Source: Corticium candelabrum
Taxonomy: Eukaryota; Porifera; Homoscleromorpha; Homosclerophorida; Plakinidae
Assembly (NCBI RefSeq): GCF_963422355.1
Contig: NC_085085.1
Coordinates: 16,397,588 to 16,461,587, forward strand
DNA: 64,000 nt
Reading direction: 5' to 3'
The position numbers and the translations under genes were made by a program. Of the stretch, positions 16,101 to 28,781 are shown piece by piece; positions within the stretch are counted from its first letter, which is position 1; each line of letters opens with the position of its first letter. The notes beneath the pieces were generated by a model that had not been told where the DNA came from, did no database searches, and was given only the letters and a program-made list of their open reading frames with translations.

Positions 16101-19100
16101 CGTCCTTATAGAACAGGAAAGAGCTGCTACCTTGATAACCTGTTACACCAATTATATTAACTTCAATGATTCTATTTTACAACTTAATTAATATGTATCC
16201 AATAGGTATGTACGCAAAGCATCTGTTTGGCCTGAGCTTCATCCATCTGAAATGGCTCTGATATGCATACAGTCTTATTCTTCACTTTCCAAATAACTGA
16301 TTTGCTTTGCTGTGCAGTTTTTAACTACACCAAGATTATTGTGAACATATTTTGAAGACAGACATAGAACATAAAGACATATGAGATATATATTGCAGAT
16401 TTGGAGCAGTCTTCAGAATGATTAGTGAAATCCCAGAAGTGGACGTTGTCTTAATCACTATCAACCTGGATATGACTACAAATTATAGGCAAAATTTGTT
16501 GGACTTAATGTGTACAGAAGATACAGTAGACTTGAGTAAGTCTCTTTATTGCCCCTGCCATTTCCTGGATGTCTCTTTGGATCGTCGAAGAGATATTTGG
16601 AGAACGGCAGGAATGGTGAAGATACTGGCTTGAGTGTAAGGATACAAACAAAGCCTTAGGTGTTGTTGTTGATACGCTGATTGTTGTTGACACATCACTG
16701 GTGTAGGCCAAGTAGATTTGTTAATATACCTTGGTACCTTGGTATTGCTAAATCAAATGATTGCTACTCAGATCACATTTTCTGTACTGTTAATTACTAA
16801 TTATGTGAAGAAGCACTAAAGCGCTAAACCCTAGACTGCTAGCTTGGGCAACATGGAACAGCTACTTCACACTAGAGAAGAGACATGTGCAAGTAGACTG
16901 CCAGGTGTACAGTACAATGCGCTGCTAGACTGCCAGGTGTACAGCGCACTGCTAATTAACATGGAGAGTGTGAGAAGGAGCCTAGACACATTGACTAACA
17001 CTTTGGAGCAGCATACTAATTAACACCAGCGATAACAATGATTGCATGCACTGCATTCCAATTGTCCAGCCATCCCTTGGTCAGGCTGTTGGTCTGGCTG
17101 TCTACATTGGTATTACTATAACTTTAGTGCATGTGTGCCTTGGGTTGAAAAGAAACAGTAGGCTATGTCCTGGTACAGCACATTAACACTAATGTCATGT
17201 CTTTTTACTCTAGATTCGTCTGTGAGAGCTAAGCCACATGGCAGTTATAGTGTCTCAGTCAGGTCAATCAGCGTGAATGAGCTACAGCTTTTCCAAACAT
17301 GGACTGCATCTATTTCAGGTTTTATTTGCTAGTATATTGGTAGACTGTTTACTTGGATAATGCATTACACGCACATAAACAATTGTTTCTTATTTGTTAT
17401 CAGAGTTGGATGATGTTTTGTGTAAAACTGTGAAAATTCAACCAGGCAGCTACTTGGTTTACCAAATTTCCAAGAATGTTCACCTTCAGCCTGGCATCCA
17501 CCAGTCTGTTTATGTGGGCCAGCATCGTTGCATTTTTATCATAACCGAGTTATGTAAGTTTGAACTACTACTGTCATTGCTATTGCTAAATTTAGTTATT
17601 TGCTGGTTGTTGCAGTACTTGATGCAGTACCTGATGTTCTACCTCAAGTGGCAGTAGTTTTGAAAAAAATTATAGTGAATACAGATGCAGTGACTACTGC
17701 ATATTTTGCTGCCACAGATAACCAGAAAAGAGATGTGGTATGATACAAGAATGTTTATTTTATGAGTTGTATTATTTTTGGTCACATTAAGTTAAGCTGT
17801 AGTCACTAGTGTTACAATGTAGTACAGCTCAGTATTAAAGAAGTATTCTGTATTTCGGTATGTATTATTTTATTGATTTGTTTCCAATGTCTGTTCTTTG
17901 TCAAGTGCAAAAGAGTTGGTTTTATGAAAGTTACTACAAGTGAATGTGGTGATGATTTAAAACTTATTTAGGTGGTCAATTTTCCAGCTGCATGAGTAAA
18001 CAGTTGATTATGGTTTACAAAAGGCAACATTCATTGTGTTATGTATATCTTCACTGACGTGATGAAATCATTCTAAAGTATGTTTGTGTTATGTTTATGG
18101 TGATATCATATTAGCAGTTCAGATTGTCAAATTTTAACAGCAGCTTTAGGGTGTAGTAGGAGTGAATTTACAGACACTAGACACAATTGGAGACAGGGTT
18201 AAACATGATGTCTGTACTTGCTGCTAAATTATGTTTTTTGTTGGAAAGTTGTTGAGAGATATTGAGAAGACACAAGATTGAAGTGCTAGCTAGAAGACTA
18301 TAACCGGCAGTGATCATTATTTAGATGAGTGTACTTTTTTAATGGAATAACAGACTGTCAATAATAATATCCAGTGAACCCAAACATTGTGAGATATATT
18401 TGTCAATGAAGTTTGATAATGATTGAATGTTTCTTGGTTGTGTTTTGTTATTTTGTATTAGTAGGTAATTCACTTTTGGTTTGCATGTCTATAGAGAAAC
18501 TTGTGTGCAAAGCTTTGAGTGTTAGCTTATACATCAACTTTGCTTGTATTTATAGAAACTTCAGGTTGAAGCAGCTACTGCTGTGCGATCAAAACCTGGT
18601 AGGTAACTAGAAGTTTAACTTAAGTTTGTTTCGTACTTGAAAACTGGCTGTTGTGAGTTTGTGTTTGTGTTTGTAGGTTATGAGATATCATTCTCGTTGT
18701 TGAATCCTGACCCAAGTAGATTTCGAGTGAGTTGGGATATCAGAACTGCCACTTCAGGTACTATGCTATTCAGATTACAGAAGTTTTGTGTCATTAGCTT
18801 TCATTTCTACTTGGTTTGTGTGCAGAACACTTGCATTTGTTACTGGATAGATTGGCTGTCATAGGAAATTTTACCGTTGCTTCTCAGGTTTGTGTTGTTC
18901 TGACACTACTGTCTACTGTGTTAATTTTGATCATACTTGCAATCTTGGAAATATAATTTGGAGAGTGGATTTATGTTTAATAGGCCAGGTTGGACAAACA
19001 GTTATTTGACTAACTAAATTTCTGTTCAGTCATTGCTCTTACAGGTGTTGACATGTACCCATACTACTCATATTTGCTGTATTTTGTTTTATGGTGGGAG

Positions 19101-22100
19101 TTAGTTATCAGACTTTGGTTATAATGACATGCCATTATCTTGTGGGAGGTTGCACGCTGGTAGTAATCCCATGTACACCATGACTTGACAGAAATATGTG
19201 GTTGTTGTCAGAGTAATGTTGTGTGTTTGTGTTCCATGTTCAAACAGGTCAAGCACTTGCGTTAGAACAAAAAATTGTCTGTAAGATGCAGTAGCTATTT
19301 GTTAGAAACATCTTCAAAACTTTTTGCTCTTCAAGCCACTGCTTTGAGCAGCCTTATAGTACTGTGCTTCTTGAGTAATCTTTACAATGTTTCTACTGTA
19401 CCAAGGAATTGCAATTGCTGCTGTCTTTTAATAGATAATACTTGCATTTTGTTTAGGTAGTGCAGGCAACTGTGCGGCATATTATTTTTGTATAATGAAA
19501 AATGTAAAGAGAAAGAGGAATTGTGTGTGTGTGACAGGAAAAGTTGATGGCATAACTGAACGTTTTTATGTAATTAAGGTCTACAAAGTCAACTTAATTG
19601 AGTAGATTTAATTACTACAAAAGTTTTTTAAAACATGAAAGTTTTAGGAGAACTTTCGTGGGTACTTGAAGTATTCAGCATTAGTGTTGATTATTCTGAT
19701 AGTTAAACTGTTGTACCTACATTGGACAACTATTATTTGCACAATGTGGCCTTTTGAATATTACTGTCTGAGAAAAAAGTACTCAATTGAATAATGGACT
19801 GCCAATGATTGTATGCCACTCTAAGAATGTTGGAGGGTTTTACGTTGTCAATGAATGAACACTGGCATTTGTTTAAGGAAATACTGTACATTATGCTATC
19901 AGATGTGTTGCCATTGGCTTGAGAGAGAATTTATGTAAATTGAAATGTATGTTAGAACATTGTTGTGTAGTTTCACTTTATAGATTCTTCGTTATGTGAG
20001 CCTTGGTGTAAATCCCAAACTAGACAGCAAAGAGAACCTGTACTACTTGACACAACATGATCTACCACACATAATCAATCCCGTGGAGTCTAGACTTGGT
20101 ACTAAACTTGTAGTGGACGTTTCTACACTTAGTTGTTTTTTGAGGTTGTTTGTGGTACAGGAACATATGTGTCAAGTAACCCGACCTTAGACTTTTTAGT
20201 CTATGTACCAACTCAACATCAGAGTCCTCTACATATAGTGGATGATATGGGTAGGAAGTGATAAATTGTGAATATTGTAATGTGCATGTTAGTGTGTTGT
20301 GTTTGCTCTAGGGCATAGAGTGACTTCAAATGCATTTCTTAGTCCTCGTTGGGGCGGGATAATAATTCACAATGTCAACGAAAGTGGTGATTGTGTAATT
20401 GAAATGGAGAAAATCATGCCTGTGTTTGTATCACAGCTTCGGCAACTTCTTGGCGTACCAGATCTGGTTGGTACATTTAATTGACACTAACAGAAACAGA
20501 TAGGGTTGATTCATGGATGGACCAACAGTTAGATGAGTGGGTGGATTCAAACAATGGCTTATTGCAATTACCTGTATTAACTTTTAAATCGGACAGACAA
20601 CCTGTGCATATACTGCTGTAATGAGTGCTGCAGCATGTGACAAGAGTTGTAACTTTTGCTTTGCTGATAGAGATCACCTTTTCCGGAAATACTGATGTCT
20701 AATCCACCATCATCAGGCATTTCTGATTGGGTATGACATAATTTGCACAGACAATATGTTATGTTACCAGATTGCTTCAATGTAATCTGTCAGGAATTGG
20801 ATGGTCTTTTGCTTCATCGTTGTATGGAAAACATTGCTATGACGACAACAACATTAACTTCGCTGATTCAGCTATTAGAAGAAGTAACAAACATGGTCAT
20901 CTCTGACCATATCCAGGCTCAGGTCATAAAAGTAATTATGTAAACTTGAAAATGGTATGTTGAACTAATTTATGGGTTGCAGATTGTCAAGGCTATAGAG
21001 TCTGTTGCTGAGGTATTGGATATTAGGCCAACCCGTTAGTTAGTTGAATTGATATTTTGATACTTTGTGTATGTAGTCAAGCGGTGTGTGCATGTGTTTT
21101 ATTTGTCTGTCTGTTTGTTTGTTGTTATTGTTATTGTTGTTGTTGTGTGTGTGTGCATGCACGTGTGTAAGTGTGAATGTGGTTGCAGTGCCAGAATCAT
21201 TTGAAATCAGGTCGACTCATGGATGCATTTCTTTTGTCTAAGCAAGCCATTGAATCATCAGGTAAGTGTGAGGTAGACTGACATTGGTATGCTTGCTTAT
21301 GTAACACTGAGTTTTTTGTCTGCATAGAGGCCGCTTTCTTTGATCCTTCAATGCTGACTTTGCTGTACTTCCCAGAAGACCAAAAGTAAGATGTATATAT
21401 TAACATAAAATATTAATATTACTGATAATACTTCAAATAATGTCGAAGTAATTTACTCATATTATGTGCTGCTCCCCTGAGTTGAAAGTCATAACAAGAA
21501 GGTAGATTCTGTAGGCAATTTGGCTTGGGAAAGGCAATGTTGCACAAATGAGAGATTTGGACCAACTCGGAACATTTTATAGATTGTATTGCACATTTAG
21601 CAGTCAGACTGAGGGATCACGATGAGGGAGTTGTGAATGGATCTGTATGTTAACTGCTTGCCGAACTCTATTCATTTTGTTTATAGATACTTCCCATCAG
21701 ACTCAGGTAAGTGCTTAGAAGAGGTTCGTGCCACTGCTGTACTCTAGGATACTGAAACGTTGACAGTAAAATGTATACTTAGCGTTCTGCTCAAGTGGTA
21801 GAATTACTGGTAAATATTAGTCTCTTAAGTTGAATTCAATGCACTAAACAGCACCACAACTTAATTATTAAGTTGTAATTAGAGAGAGCCCTGTCATTCC
21901 GATCAACTAATTCACTTTCACAGAATGTGTAGCTCTATGTTTTACATGGCATTGGTTGGCCAAGTTTGTACACTAGTAGTATTAGCCTTGATACTAGGCC
22001 ATCTGTGCCTAACGTGATTGGCTATGTGGTGCATAGTTTAATGTGCGCTGTTATTTGTAGGTTTGCTATCTATGTTCCACTGTTTGTTCCTGTCAGTCTT

Positions 22101-22211
22101 CCATTGTTGCTATCAACACGTTCTGCATTGAAGCAGCTCTTCAAGAGGAAAGAGAGGGCTGTTGAGGATACAGATGGCATAGGCAACATACAACTAGCTG
22201 AAAGTACTTGA
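13198..22211 (+). CDS. PIGS: PIG-S, GPI transamidase subunit
   Basis: PIG-S is a subunit of the ER-membrane GPI transamidase that attaches GPI anchors to proteins. Eighteen exons give 612 residues: 13198-13377, 14592-14700, 16410-16535, 17214-17318, 17404-17553, 17616-17737, 18556-18598, 18677-18757, 18826-18887, 19984-20098, 20161-20250, 20312-20466, 20671-20730, 20794-20922, 20983-21012, 21189-21261, 21328-21385, 22061-22211. An N-terminal membrane helix (about residues 18-38) is followed by [11 protein letters not shown]. Family landmarks are [71 protein letters not shown] and the C-terminal membrane helix [18 protein letters not shown]. All phases close. A second ATG at 13213 could also start translation. 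The second intron holds a pogo-like element (15127-15829). The gene converges on the otopetrin gene. Confidence 0.95.
14828..14896 (+). repeat. Short tandem repeat in a PIGS intron
   Basis: Three near-identical copies of a 21-bp unit containing GCTTGTTTGTGTTGTCTGTG. They lie between exons 2 and 3 of PIGS. Confidence 0.85.
15127..15829. mobile_element. Pogo/Tigger-like element in a PIGS intron
   Basis: The ends are inverted repeats: CAGTCACCCTACCCCTATAA on the left, and on the right, read in reverse, CAGTCACCCTACCTCTATAA. Both ends are flanked by TA (15125-15126 and 15830-15831), the target site of the Tc1/mariner superfamily. A minus-strand frame of 87 codons (15566-15303) fills part of the interior; it is acidic then helical and could be the tail of a transposase, but I do not recognise it firmly. 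ATCGTTATAGAG motifs recur near the right end. Confidence 0.75.
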
Positions 22212-22911
22212 AAACAAACTGTCACTCGACAAAAGTAGATGTATTTAATTGAATATTGAATGGTGCAGTTGAGCGACCCTGTAAATATATTGATATTTCC
22301 AAGTTGTCTATGAAATGAAAACACCAATACCGTAATTAATTTGACTGCGTTAAATTGGTAAGGTCACTTACTGTGTAGCTGCAAACCTTTATTGCACAGC
22401 ATTGTGGAGAAACCACGAAGAGCACATGTAAAGGTAGAATGAAACCTGGATTTTGATCAACTTTTGTAAACTGCATTGTGTGTTACTGCATGAATTTATG
22501 AGTAATGTTTAGCCTTAAATTTGCTTATAGGCTATAAAAGGCTAACTAAAATTGTTGTAAATTATATTTAGAATTTTTTTATATTCAAGTTTTGGTCCTC
22601 TTTAGTTTATGGTAACCAACAAGAGTCCACTGATTAAGAGCTACAGTTTCAATCCTTCAATTGTTTAAGCATAGAAAGTAAATTGAGTTGTTGCCAGTTG
22701 TCGTACCATGCATGTACATGTGTAAGTAGATGGTGTAGATAGACTATTGTATGACATCACAAACCTTTGAGTTATTCAGTAAGCACATCAAATTTTTTAC
22801 TTCCTAGCATTTACTGCAGTCTTTCCAAGGATTTAGTGTATAGCTTACTAACTACAACAGGCTGCTAAGTTATCTGCATAACTAATAAAACAGCTGTAAC
22901 TGTTGCTGGGA
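22212..22911. other. Convergent intergenic region, PIGS and otopetrin 3' ends
   Basis: About 700 bp between the two stop codons, AT-rich, holding both 3' UTRs. I see no further gene or clear repeat. Confidence 0.7.
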
Positions 22912-24588
22912 TCATTTTTGGTCAGTGTCAGTAGGCACATACTTGTGCAGTTTATACACTCGATACAGTGTTGATACAGAGTGGATCCTAAAGAAGATAG
23001 CAAGTGGGTAGAGAACCAGCATTACCCATGTCCATGTTGATTTTCCAAAGAAATTGTCTTCCAGTATATTGAGCCTTAGCAGGGTGTAATTACTATACAC
23101 ACTGTTATCATGACCTTCTAAGTCAATTGTATCTAGCAGCCACATCCCAAAATTAACATATGCTAGAATCAAAGCCAAATAGGCAATGTTAAAGATGCCA
23201 CAACAGAACTTCACCTCTCTTGGTTTCCGATTGAGAGCCTTTACAATGAAGTTGGACTGAAGAAATGCCTGTAGTATCCAACTTAGTGACGCAGTCAACA
23301 TCAGTACAGCATAAGAGTTTAGGTCATTATCACCATCTTTTACTAAGCCAGATATAGCAGAATAAATGAGGCATAGACTTATTCCAAATGTTCCAAATAT
23401 TGTGGTGATTAATAGAACTTCGTCCAGACTAACATTTGAGTTCACTGCATCATTCGATTTAAGCAGAATGAGACCAGTCAGGCAAACAATTTTTGCAATG
23501 GCAGAAACACTGATGTTGAATACTTGGAAGACATTACCTGGATTATTGTCTCGTGACAGATAATGTAGGAGGATGATCATGAGAACAAATAGTCCAAAAA
23601 CCGTCAGTCCAATGATAGTTGGTATAGCCAGGTTCAGCTTTCTTCCATTACCAGTTTCTCTATTTGAAGTGGAAATATTGCTTTGTACTGTTGGGAATGC
23701 AAGTATGAGGTTGTTACTTTCTCTATAGTGTTTGGCTGCTATCCAATATTCTGCCAACATTGCTGATGACGTCAAAGTAAACTCTAAACAAAATGGATAG
23801 AGATAGAGACTTGCATCGTGAAATAAGTCATGGTAGTTGTCATTGGTTAAAGTGCAGTTAACATGAGATGAAGGGCCAAGATATTTTGAAACGACAGTCA
23901 AATTACTAGATTCTCTTCTTGGAAAGCCTATTTTGCTTTCCAAAAACGTTGTAAGGTAGAGAACAACGTTGGTTGTAACTGTGTGATACAGAAAAATACC
24001 ATTGATGAGATGCTTGGAGAAAACACTTTGTTTACGACACCATGCAATGAGAACAACTTGTAAGGCAATGAAGATGATTTTGATAACAGCATATGCTTTA
24101 GATACTGGTGATGAACATGTATACGTAAACAATGCCATGGCATGGAAGAGAGCAAGGAATTCACCACCCATGGCAAAAAAGCAGAGGCCATAAATCAGGT
24201 AATTTCCAACATGATGGACAGGCTGATCACTACCTTGAGTTTGTTGCTTTCTATTTTCATAAATGGAATAAGCAATAACGACAACAATCCACACAATACT
24301 CAGTAGCATAGATATGAGGCTGAAACCATCAGAGTATACAAACTCATCCAAGGTATCTTGTTCAGGATGCTCTTCTTGTTGCAGTTTGATGAATCGACTG
24401 ACTTGCAAGCTCACACCGACTGAAAGCAGAAGAATGGAATAAGCTGCAATCCACATTTGACTTTCGGCTGGAGAAGAGGTTAGAATTTGGTCATCCGCAT
24501 GTTGTCTACCACTTCTGCGTGCACTTGTCATTAAGGTGTCGTGTGTAGGGGTCCAAAGAGGCCTCCCTTCATGCTGTGCTCGATCCAT
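22912..24588 (-). CDS. Otopetrin-like proton channel
   Basis: Otopetrins are 12-helix proton-selective channels of the plasma membrane or endomembranes. This single-exon frame of 558 residues has many hydrophobic helices, starting after about 45 hydrophilic residues. Family landmarks are the helix followed by KHLINGIFLYHTVTTNVVLY (compare the H..ATN..V motif of OTOP), LYPFCLEFTLTSSAMLAEYW (LYPF.IEY.L), VNFGMWLLDTI and the C-terminal PLAIFFRIHSVSTLYRVYKL (PLAIFYRFHS in OTOPs). Length is close to OTOP1-3. There are no introns, unlike vertebrate OTOP genes. Similarity is moderate, so the subfamily is not assigned, and I did not attempt to map pore residues. Confidence 0.83.
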   Translation of the reverse strand: MDRAQHEGRPLWTPTHDTLMTSARRSGRQHADDQILTSSPAESQMWIAAYSILLLSVGVSLQVSRFIKLQQEEHPEQDTLDEFVYSDGFSLISMLLSIVWIVVVIAYSIYENRKQQTQGSDQPVHHVGNYLIYGLCFFAMGGEFLALFHAMALFTYTCSSPVSKAYAVIKIIFIALQVVLIAWCRKQSVFSKHLINGIFLYHTVTTNVVLYLTTFLESKIGFPRRESSNLTVVSKYLGPSSHVNCTLTNDNYHDLFHDASLYLYPFCLEFTLTSSAMLAEYWIAAKHYRESNNLILAFPTVQSNISTSNRETGNGRKLNLAIPTIIGLTVFGLFVLMIILLHYLSRDNNPGNVFQVFNISVSAIAKIVCLTGLILLKSNDAVNSNVSLDEVLLITTIFGTFGISLCLIYSAISGLVKDGDNDLNSYAVLMLTASLSWILQAFLQSNFIVKALNRKPREVKFCCGIFNIAYLALILAYVNFGMWLLDTIDLEGHDNSVYSNYTLLRLNILEDNFFGKSTWTWVMLVLYPLAIFFRIHSVSTLYRVYKLHKYVPTDTDQK

Positions 24589-26350
24589 CCTTTGCTAATT
24601 ATCATACAAATGTGCACTCCTGTAACCTGTCGGGCTTTTGCTGAAACAGCTGAAAACACTTGGGAAATCTCGTGACTCTGTTTCAAGCAAATATGTCTAC
24701 TCCCACAAGTTTACTGGATGGGTGTGGCTTCTATTTCTTCAGAAACACGCCTGAAGGTAAAGTGTAATGCAATTGGCACAAATTTAGAATGATTGGTTCT
24801 CAAATAGGCTTGCCTGTAAAATGTTTTTGGAATTGACTTCCTGTTGTAGGTTCCACTCCCCTCTCATTCTGAAATAGAAACCACTCCCCTAGTGACATAG
24901 ACCTAGAGCATATATTCAGTAGAAACATGATCAATTGTCTGACCGCAATTCACAATAACTGACACAGAAAATAGCGTGTGTGACCACCATTGAGGACAGT
25001 TTGCAAACTAAGGCTGTGTGGGCATTTGTCGTCACTCTCACTGTAGTTTTCACAGGATGAGGATGCCAACAATTAGTAAACTTAATAAGAATCATAGTTG
25101 TAATAAAGTTATCATTTGTTCTAGTGTATAGAAGTATTTGACAGTAAAGAAACAGTTAAGTTACTTGAGATATGCTTCAATACATTATTTGGTGTATCTA
25201 AAGATTGCAATACACGGTGACAGAGAGGAGCTGTTTTGTGGCACCGTGGTTCAATCATTGCTCAGAGGTATGTATGTTTTCAGATAGTCTACACCATGCA
25301 CACGACAAATTGTATTCAGTATTCAAATTTGCATTTGTCTAATAAATGGTTCTCTGCCATTTCATGAAATCAAATTTGTTAGTGTTAAGTCAAATTCGAT
25401 GCATTAATTAACTTTTTGCAAGTTATATCTATTGCACAGGACCTTTGAGAGCGGACTATGAACTAAGTGATCTGAAAATGCATGGTGTAGTCTACTAATG
25501 TATGTCACACACCTTTGCAACTACTCTCTGTAAAGTGCAGCACATCATCTTGATGTCTCTTGTAATGTATGTGAGAAGCTAGTCACTAAAATGTAGCTTT
25601 CCAATCAAGCAGACAACTTGTGTGTTTGTATCTTACCATATAGCTGCTTTATTGTTAGAAACACAATCAGCAACAATGGTGACATGTTTAATTGTCGACA
25701 TCAACATCATACTACAGAAGTACTGTTACAGGGGGTGGAGTGACTTGCAAGGTGGGGGAGGGGCATGAAAGGACATTGGAGTACATGAACTATGCTGAGC
25801 TTTCAGTAGCACTTCCTGTTGGGGAGCACTTTCTGATGTTGAACTCTATTACCTTACACTCCTCTTAGGCAACAGAAAGCTCTTATACACATTTATAGGT
25901 CTGAACACTGTCATATTGGAGTACAAAAATTCAAATATTTTCCCCAAAATTGCTTTGCAGTTGTTGATTGTCAAGTTGGGGGGGGGGATTCAGCTCAGCT
26001 GCCACTGTGTTATCCAATACAAAGTCCATGTAGGTACACCATAAATAAGGGTGAGTGTTATGGTAGATTTTGATGTTTGTGTAGGTGCTACAGAACCAAG
26101 TGTTATTGCTGCCAAATCATTTTTGGCTTTGAGCATTTATGCAATTCTCAAATATTCTTACTCAAAGGAAGCATCTTGGAAGAGCATAAGGAAACAGGCC
26201 CTAAAGGCATGCTAATCCAACTACTGTGCATATATAGTGTCTTTAGATATCAAAATAAATCAAACAATTGATACAATTTTCTCTACTGTACATATAATGT
26301 CCATAGACGTTAGACTGGCCAAGTTACTGATAAATCCGTTAACTGAGAGG
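24589..26350. other. Intergenic region, otopetrin to RNPC3
   Basis: About 1.8 kb with the otopetrin promoter side and the RNPC3 3' side. It contains a short G tract near 25979 and short open frames only. I see no supported gene. Confidence 0.6.
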
Positions 26351-28723
26351 TTAGTCTGACCGTTGTCCTTTTGCACTTTGACTGTCCTTCTGCTTTGCTT
26401 TGGCACTTCGGGCAAATTGCTTTAGCTGTAAGTCAAGTCGATAACGACTATAGTTATAGTGATGACGTGCCAGTTATAATAGCTGTACATGCATGCATGC
26501 AGTAAATAAATGTATGCTCATTAATTAATAATTAATTATAATCAATTAATTAATCAAGACTAACAAGGAAGAGGATAGATACCACACACATGGGGCGACC
26601 ATGAATCATAAATCCATTTGTTTCAGTTAATGCTCTTGTGGCTACGGCTTCACTTGGAAGACCAACAAATGCTTGACCTTTCATCCGCCCTTCAGTCATC
26701 ACTTGAATATTGAACCTAAATCACAAGACGGTTATTTAAACATTAGTAGCCTTGCCACAGCAAATTACATCTACAGTTTGGTATCCTGGTAGGCATCATA
26801 AACACGACCTATTTGGTTGATTTGTTCTTAGACCAAATGTCCAGCAAAAGTACATGTAACAACAGTAGTTCTTCGAGTTTATAATAGTGACATCAGTGTA
26901 AATCTTGCAGTGTTTAGAACTCCTCGCTTGTTTTTGGGATAAAAAAGAGACAACAACAATACTGTTTGTTGTTTTTATAAACATAATGCATGTTTCCTTA
27001 GCCCCATGATGACTATGGCAAAAGAAGAATGTTGAGCGGCTTTGAAGAAAATGACCAATTTTCCTTCTCATGCAAAAGTAAATCATGCAGTTTGATGGCC
27101 AGGAAACAGTTTTAGTTGCCAGTGACCGGTGATGAGCTTGTATTAGGTAACTGCATTAGTTGTAGCTATAGTCATTGCAGACATCCACAATACCCCTGCT
27201 GCTGCTGCAAAGCATGCAAGTCATCATGCAGAATTAATTGTGCGCTTTGAAACTTTCCACACAAACAGCACGATTTTCTTCTCTGCACAACATTCTTCTT
27301 TAACCGTATGTCTTGGGTAAGCAACAGTTGGGAGTGTCTTGATTACATGTTTTTAGACCAAAGTGCAGAAATTAAGCATGCAATACACAAAAGATTGCAA
27401 GGCTAGCATCTAGCAGCATGAATTCAGGTGGTAAAACGTCTTAACCAGAAACATGTTCAGACTTAGTCTCAAAAGTCATGTCACCTGGTGAAGTACAGAG
27501 CATGGTGTTTGTTGTCAATGTGAAGTAACACTTTACCACACTTTACTGTGGTTGTTAAAATTTTCTGAAGATACTGTAATTGACGTGACAGAACTCTATG
27601 CACATCTAGACCCTTGTTCAATCTGTCCCATTGTGTTTGGTTATAAGAAATAGTTTTCCATGGCTGCCCACCTCATCGTCAATGGACTAGAAAACCAAGT
27701 ACCAAGTATCATGCTACACTCACCAAAGCATGTCTTCATCAGAGTGCTGGTTGATGTACCGTCCAAATACACGACTCAGATCCTAAAGACCAAACAAACA
27801 TGATCAGTGAATTCATACTTTGACATACACTAATTGACGTGGACAGGCATACTCTTTCAGTTGTTTTCCTGGAGAGATTTTTAACATAGAGACGACTAGC
27901 TGGCTGTCCAGGTGAATAATTTTTGAATGCCGAATGCATCTTTAATTCTATTATCATACACAAGTCTCACAAATAATGTATTTCCATCTGACATGCGATC
28001 AAATGACAACCATTTTCAGATAAGCGATTTTCTTTAAGTTCTATTTCAGTCACAACTCCACCACCAAAGTGCTTGTCTTCATCCGCTGTCTGTTCTTTAC
28101 TGATGCATGGTGGTGGGACTATTTTACCAAACCCCACAGTGCCTGCTATTTCATCTGGTGTTTGTTCTGGGTTCTGATCTAGTTTTTGTGCATATTCAAG
28201 AGTAGCACCAATCAGCAGATGCAGACTAGCCTTTCTTGTCTGTAATTAGACGGAATGTACCAGTAGCATTAATGATCTACACATCACAACACAAAGCAAT
28301 AACCTCTGTGGGGCGTTCGAAAACCTTATCAGTGCCAACAGACAACTTCCTTCGTTTGATTTGAGGAGGCTGTTTGTCTGTAAGTGTGAAAACAGCAGGT
28401 ACAGGTCTTCGCTTACGATGTTTTGTATTTGGGATCACTCTGTATAAGATAACTACTATATACAAGCCAGTACAAACTGATTAAAACATGAGACAGACAT
28501 TGAGGGTACAGGCTGAGACTTAAATTCTTCATCAGTCTCCATCTCTGACTCATCACTCTCTACATCGTATTTTCTTGCGGGAGAAACCGGAGGAGAGAGC
28601 TGTAGTGAAGGTTCACTGTTTGCCTACAACACGTCATGTACTAAACTTTGTTGGTGTAAGATCATAAGTAAGGACAGAAAATATGATAGTAAGAAGACTG
28701 ATGAAACAGCAGCCAACATGCGT

Positions 28724-28781
<58 letters not shown>

